Shown piece by piece: positions 13,983 to 17,469 of a stretch of DNA of 17,469 bases. A program made the translations under genes and the position numbers. Each line of letters starts with the position of its first letter. Position 1 is the stretch's first letter. The DNA is from an uncultured Corynebacterium sp. Its GTDB lineage: Bacteria > Actinomycetota > Actinomycetes > Mycobacteriales > Mycobacteriaceae. Location: positions 1 to 17,469 of the forward strand of contig NZ_CALUCS010000032.1 in assembly GCF_943914615.1 (NCBI RefSeq), given 5' to 3'. The notes under the pieces were generated by a model. That model was not told where the DNA came from. It saw only the letters and a program-made list of their open reading frames with translations, and did no database searches.

Positions 13983-15059
13983 CTATTCCCACGCCGGAAC
14001 ACCTCCCCGGTGGTTGGTGGCGGGGAACTCGAGGCCTTGTCGTGTCATTTGCTGATGGAGCCTGCAGATGTCCGCCACGGCACTTCCATCACGGAAGTTA
14101 TTGCGGTCCACCCGGTAAATCCGCAGGCCCAGGTTCTGCAGTTTCCGCTCGCGTTCGCGCTCGCTAAGGATCTGCCGCGCGGCGAAAACCTCTTCGTTGA
14201 TCACGCTGCCCGTGCCCAGCGTGAAGCTGGCGCCAGTCTTGGCCATGCCGGGCTGGTATTTCCCCTGACCGTCATACTCGATCACCAGTCCGCAGGGGTA
14301 GAAAAAGTCCACGCGACCTGCGAAGTAGCCTTCGTAGTGCAGCTCCACCTGCTGAAGAGGCGCTGGCAGCCCGGCCTCCCACAGTTTCACCTTCAGTTCA
14401 GATTCCCGCGGGCTCTCGGAGGCGCCGTTGATCAGTCGAAGAGCTTTCGTGACCTCGCTGAAACCTCGTAGATTCAGCGCTGATTGAAGGTATTCACGAA
14501 CTTCTGCAATAAATACTTCTGCTGCATCGCTGCCGTACTTCGTCTGAACAATCGACTCTGCTGCCACGACTGCATCCGCCACGCTATGCCACCGGGCTAG
14601 GTCGATTATTGAGTCGTGGATGCCGGTTAGGCGAATTTCGCGCGGACCGTTGGCGGTGGTGATCCGTATTTCTTCCGTTCTCTGCCACGAGCCAGCGTGC
14701 AGTGGTCGGATGATTCGATTGTCGGAAACCTTGCGAGTCCCCGTCGGCGGGTAGTACCCGACCTCCGCGTTCGGCTCCGCCTGCCCCGTGACCGGTAGCC
14801 CGTGCAGCAGCGCCGCAGAACGCCCGCACAGCACGCCGTTTGTGCAGCTCAGGCCGTGTGCTATCGCGTGGAGACGCACCTTTTCGTCGCGCGGCAGCGC
14901 ATCCCAGTGCACTCGCTCGGCGTAGATCCCCGGCGCAATCTTGCAGTGTCGCCGCCCGCGCGCCAGCCCTCGCCGCGCACCGCTCGGAAGCTCTTTCGCC
15001 TCAATGAGCAGCGTTGTTGTTGTCTTTTCTTTGTGACGCCCCCACGTCAACGAATTCAC
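13983..15059 (-). CDS. AbiEi-like winged-helix protein with C-terminal Vsr/DUF559-type nuclease domain
   Basis: The protein has 358 residues from GTG 15059; TTG 15050 is an alternative and neither has a good ribosome binding site. Residues 10-50 (LPSGARRGLARGRRHCKIAPGIYAE) resemble the winged helix of type IV AbiEi antitoxins, followed by SAALLHGLPV (81-90), typical of that family. Residues 217-325 resemble a Vsr/DUF559 PD-(D/E)xK nuclease: E219/E221, D251 in GRVDFF, E261-Y-D263-G and K267, then an Arg-rich helix (301-307) and LGLRIYRVD. Actinobacteria carry many such two-domain proteins with no known function. No toxin partner is adjacent. The coding sequence is visibly less GC-rich than its neighbours, which suggests horizontal transfer. 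DNA binding and cleavage are inferred from motifs only. Confidence 0.7.
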   Translation of the reverse strand: MNSLTWGRHKEKTTTTLLIEAKELPSGARRGLARGRRHCKIAPGIYAERVHWDALPRDEKVRLHAIAHGLSCTNGVLCGRSAALLHGLPVTGQAEPNAEVGYYPPTGTRKVSDNRIIRPLHAGSWQRTEEIRITTANGPREIRLTGIHDSIIDLARWHSVADAVVAAESIVQTKYGSDAAEVFIAEVREYLQSALNLRGFSEVTKALRLINGASESPRESELKVKLWEAGLPAPLQQVELHYEGYFAGRVDFFYPCGLVIEYDGQGKYQPGMAKTGASFTLGTGSVINEEVFAARQILSERERERKLQNLGLRIYRVDRNNFRDGSAVADICRLHQQMTRQGLEFPATNHRGGVPAWE

Positions 15060-15167
15060 ATTTCCCCCACATGTTGAGCTTGTCCCCTTGGCTTCAAAGT
15101 ATCGCAGAACAGTTTTGCAGAAAAGTAGTGCAGATCCAGGGGTAGCCTTGCCAGGGATACCGGAAGT

Positions 15168-15173
15168 AGGAGG
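15168..15173 (+). promoter_or_regulatory. Ribosome binding site deciding the gluQRS start
   Basis: AGGAGG with a 7 nt spacer selects ATG 15181. The reading frame is open upstream to a TTG at 15088, which has no such site and would run into the divergent promoter region. Confidence 0.75.
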
Positions 15174-15180
15174 CGACGGC

Positions 15181-16422
15181 ATGGTGCGAGCAGCGGAGCA
15201 GGCGGAGGCCGCGGGCGGGGAACAGCGGGGTTTGGAAGCGCGAGCAGTGGAGGCGGCGATAGCGGAGCGGGCGGGGGAGACGGCGCAGGCGCAGCAGACG
15301 GAGAGCCGAGGGGCGGGGCGGTACGCGCCCAGCCCCTCGGGAGACCTGCACCTGGGGAATTTCCGGACCGCCGTGCTGGCATGGCTCTTTGCCAAGCACG
15401 AAGGGCGCGAGTTCCGGATGCGGATCGACGACATTGATGCTCAGCGCTCGTCGGAAGAAAGCGCAGAACAGCAACTACTGGATCTTGCCACTATGGGGAT
15501 TGGGTACGAGGGGAGGCTGTGGCGTCAACAAGAGTGCTGGTCAGAGTATGAAAAAGCGCTACAGGCTCTGCGAGAAAAGGGGCTCGTGTACGAGTGCTAC
15601 TGCTCGCGGAAGGATATCGCCGAGGCGGTCCGCGCGCCGCACGCCGCGCCGGGCGCGTACCCGGGAACATGCCGCGACCTGGGAGAATCGGAGCGGGCGG
15701 CCAAGCGCGCGGAGTTGGCTGCAAGGGGGCGAGTGCCGGCGTTGCGGTTGCGCGCGGGCGTGGACGAGTGGGAAGTGCGCGAGCGGTTCGCCGTGGGAGC
15801 GGACGGCGGAAGCGCGAGCGATGGAAGCGCCGGCGGGGTGTACCGCGGGGCGGTGGACGACATGGTGCTGCGGCGCGGCGGGAACGTACCGAAGGTGTCG
15901 GCGGGTGGCGGAGATGCTGGAGCGTCGGCTGGCGTAAATGCGGGCGCAGACGCGATGGGCGGAGATGCGGGCGCGGGCGCCGGCGCCGACGCGCCGGGCG
16001 GGCCGGTGAACAGGGACTATGCCTACAACCTGGCAGTTGTCGTCGACGATGCGCTGGCCGGGGTGGGGCAGGTTGTGCGCGGGGATGACCTGCTGAGTTC
16101 CGCTCCGAGGCAGGCGTATCTGGCGCATCTGCTGGGGTTGCCGCCGGTGGAGTACGTGCACGTTCCCCTGGTGCTGGGGCCGGATGGGAAGCGCCTGGCG
16201 AAGCGGGACGGTGCCGTCACGCTGCGGGACTTTCCCGGCGGGGCGGAAGGGATGATGCGGTGGATCGTGGAATCGCTCGGCGAAGCAGTGGACATCTCGG
16301 CGGCGGAAGCAGCGGGAGCAGCCGGGGGCATCACGCCCGCCGCGCTGCTGCCAACCTTCCGGCCCGACCAATTGCCCCGCGAGCCCGTCATCTGGCGCCC
16401 CACGGGAACGCCCGCGGACTAG
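15181..16422 (+). CDS. gluQRS: Glutamyl-Q tRNA(Asp) synthetase
   Basis: The protein has 413 residues. It is a truncated GluRS paralogue that attaches glutamate to queuosine 34 of tRNA-Asp. YAPSPSGDLHLGN (48-60) contains the HIGH-type motif. KRLAKRDG (337-344) is the KMSKS-type loop. C139, C141, Y160 and C164 match the zinc site known from E. coli GluQRS. Usual length is about 300 residues; the excess comes from a 46-residue Ala/Glu/Gln-rich N-terminal extension, a Gly/Ser-rich stretch (206-219) and an Ala/Gly/Asp-rich insert (240-275). The last splits VLRR from YNLAVVVDD in the catalytic core. It is divergent from the nuclease-like gene (121 bp apart) and convergent with the crotonase gene. 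tgt lies less than 2 kb away, placing two queuosine-related genes together. Confidence 0.9.
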   Translation: MVRAAEQAEAAGGEQRGLEARAVEAAIAERAGETAQAQQTESRGAGRYAPSPSGDLHLGNFRTAVLAWLFAKHEGREFRMRIDDIDAQRSSEESAEQQLLDLATMGIGYEGRLWRQQECWSEYEKALQALREKGLVYECYCSRKDIAEAVRAPHAAPGAYPGTCRDLGESERAAKRAELAARGRVPALRLRAGVDEWEVRERFAVGADGGSASDGSAGGVYRGAVDDMVLRRGGNVPKVSAGGGDAGASAGVNAGADAMGGDAGAGAGADAPGGPVNRDYAYNLAVVVDDALAGVGQVVRGDDLLSSAPRQAYLAHLLGLPPVEYVHVPLVLGPDGKRLAKRDGAVTLRDFPGGAEGMMRWIVESLGEAVDISAAEAAGAAGGITPAALLPTFRPDQLPREPVIWRPTGTPAD

Positions 16423-16489
16423 CTCGCGCGGCAAGTAGGCGGCGCGGAAAGCTGAAGCGTGAAGTAGGCGGGAACGCTCGCGGACTAGC
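16404..16489. repeat. 20 bp direct repeat carrying both convergent stop codons
   Basis: GGGAACGCCCGCGGACTAGC (16404-16423) recurs at 16470-16489 with one mismatch. The first copy holds the gluQRS TAG. The CTAG in the second copy supplies the crotonase stop on the minus strand. AAGTAGGCGG is also repeated in the 46 nt between them, suggesting a local partial duplication. Confidence 0.8.
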
Positions 16490-17315
16490 GCACCGTGCGC
16501 GGGCGGAACTTCGGCGGGATCTTCTTCTGCGCGGCCTTCCGCGCGATCTCGGCGTTCTTGCTCACCAGCAGGCGCGCCTGGCGCAGGCGTTCGCGGGCGA
16601 AAGTCCGCCGCTCGCCGGACTCCCACGTCTCGTCCACCAGCTTCTTCGCCAACGCCACCGAATCCGGCGAGCGCTCAATGATCTGCCGCGCCAGCTCCTC
16701 CGCCGCAACCAGTGGATCCTCCACGGCCCGAGCCAGGCCTAGTTCCGCGGCACGCTCCCCGGAGAAGATCTCCCCGGTCATGGCCAGCCGTTTCACCTCG
16801 TCAATCGGCAGCAACTGCTTCAGGGACATGATCCCCGACATGTCCGGCACCAGACCCCATTTCGCTTCCAACACTGACCAGTGGGCGTCATTGCTCGTAA
16901 ACCTAAAGTCCGCACCACAAGCGATCTGCACGCCACCGCCAAAGCAGTAGCCTTCCACCGCGGCAATCACCGGGAAAGGGAGGCGACGCCACGTCCACGG
17001 CGCCTCTTGGAATGTGTTCGTGCCTCGCAGGGGACGCGGGATGAAATGCGAAAGCATGCGCGGCGGGCTTTTCAGCGTATCTGCGAAGTCGAGGCCGGCG
17101 GAGAAGTTGCCCTCCGTACCGGAGAGGATGACCACGCGGACGGAGCGGTCGCGGCGGAGCGTGTGCGCCGTGGAGATCAGCTGCTGGAGCAGGTCGATCG
17201 TCAGCGAATTCAGCTTGCGGGGGCGGTTCAGGCGGACGTGGACGAGGCCGGGGATGGACTCGGAGTATTCCGTGGTGACGAGCTGGTCGGTGCCGGGGGT
17301 GCTGCTATCAGTCAT
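16485..17315 (-). CDS. Enoyl-CoA hydratase/isomerase (crotonase) family protein
   Basis: The protein has 276 residues from ATG 17315. The frame is open upstream to 17465, but that part runs into the terminal repeat and lacks crotonase features. Oxyanion-hole elements are NFSAGLDF (70-77) and EGYCFGGGVQIACGADFRF (121-139). The family's helix E150-AKWGLVPD158 follows. The E-x7-D spacing resembles crotonases with dienoyl-CoA isomerase-type acidic residues rather than the two-glutamate hydratase, so an isomerase activity is possible; this is inference. Length is normal. The C-terminus is basic (KKIPPKFRPRTVR). GAAGAG just before the ATG is a weak ribosome binding site. It probably acts in fatty-acid or aromatic acyl-CoA catabolism; substrate unknown. 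Confidence 0.88.
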   Translation of the reverse strand: MTDSSTPGTDQLVTTEYSESIPGLVHVRLNRPRKLNSLTIDLLQQLISTAHTLRRDRSVRVVILSGTEGNFSAGLDFADTLKSPPRMLSHFIPRPLRGTNTFQEAPWTWRRLPFPVIAAVEGYCFGGGVQIACGADFRFTSNDAHWSVLEAKWGLVPDMSGIMSLKQLLPIDEVKRLAMTGEIFSGERAAELGLARAVEDPLVAAEELARQIIERSPDSVALAKKLVDETWESGERRTFARERLRQARLLVSKNAEIARKAAQKKIPPKFRPRTVR

Positions 17316-17415
17316 GCTCTTCAACCTAAAACACGTCGGACGATGCGGGGTGAGATTTGGGAAACCCAGCAGAGTCCCCGGGTTCGCCGGGGATAGGCAG
17401 GGAAACGCCGGGAAT

Positions 17416-17469
17416 GGGTTAAGTAAAGAAAAGTGTGTCCGCATGCCACCATAACCCCAGACCACACAC
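17416..17469 (-). repeat. 54 bp terminal repeat, right copy
   Basis: The inverted partner of 17-70, 53/54 identical, reaching the last base of the window. The inner boundary (17416) begins GGGTTAAGTAAAG. It lies 100 bp upstream of the crotonase start and may continue beyond the window. Confidence 0.85.

Noticed and set aside
17316..17465. Longer crotonase start at 17465
   Set aside because: The added 50 residues are encoded partly by the terminal repeat and show no crotonase features. ATG 17315 gives the normal family length.

Overview
The window looks like chromosomal DNA of a high-GC Corynebacterium, close to the lipophilic clade. This rests on gene content and order: a TyrA-type dehydrogenase divergent from a tRNA-adenosine-deaminase-associated protein plus TadA, a small Rv0909-like protein, tRNA-Ser(CGA), an MMPL transporter, Tgt, GluQRS and a crotonase. 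GTG starts are frequent and several genes have little or no leader. The species is not assigned.

Layout. 1-562 is non-coding and repeat-rich. 563-2982 is a translationally coupled pair: a polytopic DUF418/HGSNAT-like membrane protein and an exported, C-terminally anchored trypsin-like protease. 2983-4037 is non-coding and holds three repeat blocks. 4038-5072 is a membrane-anchored beta-lactamase-fold serine hydrolase that converges on tyrA (5069-6202, minus). Divergent from tyrA, 6243-7391 carries the TadA-associated protein and TadA. Next come a 52-residue Rv0909-like protein with a strong terminator (7628-7838) and tRNA-Ser(CGA) (7992-8080). 8081-9007 is again non-coding and repeat-rich. 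9008-11839 is a large MMPL transporter converging on tgt (11984-13402, minus). A winged-helix plus nuclease protein (13983-15059, minus) is divergent from gluQRS (15181-16422), which converges on an enoyl-CoA hydratase gene (16485-17315, minus).

The most striking content is in the intergenic DNA. Six copies of a 111-112 bp element with inverted ends (called R here) lie strictly between genes, and each points the same way as the genes around it. A second block of about 87-90 bp (S) precedes three of them. The order R(type 2)-S-R(type 1) occurs twice in full and once truncated. The truncated copy begins exactly where a 54 bp repeat ends. That 54 bp repeat is present in inverted orientation at the two ends of the window (53/54 identical), so the window is bounded by the same repeat.

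A second theme is insertion of Ala/Gly-rich low-complexity stretches into otherwise conserved enzymes (TyrA, Tgt, GluQRS) and into the loops of the MMPL transporter and the protease. Tgt and GluQRS both act on queuosine at position 34 of tRNA. The Tgt here lacks the CxCxxC zinc cysteines expected of the bacterial family, while GluQRS keeps its own zinc ligands. TadA also acts on position 34, so three wobble-position enzymes lie within 10 kb.
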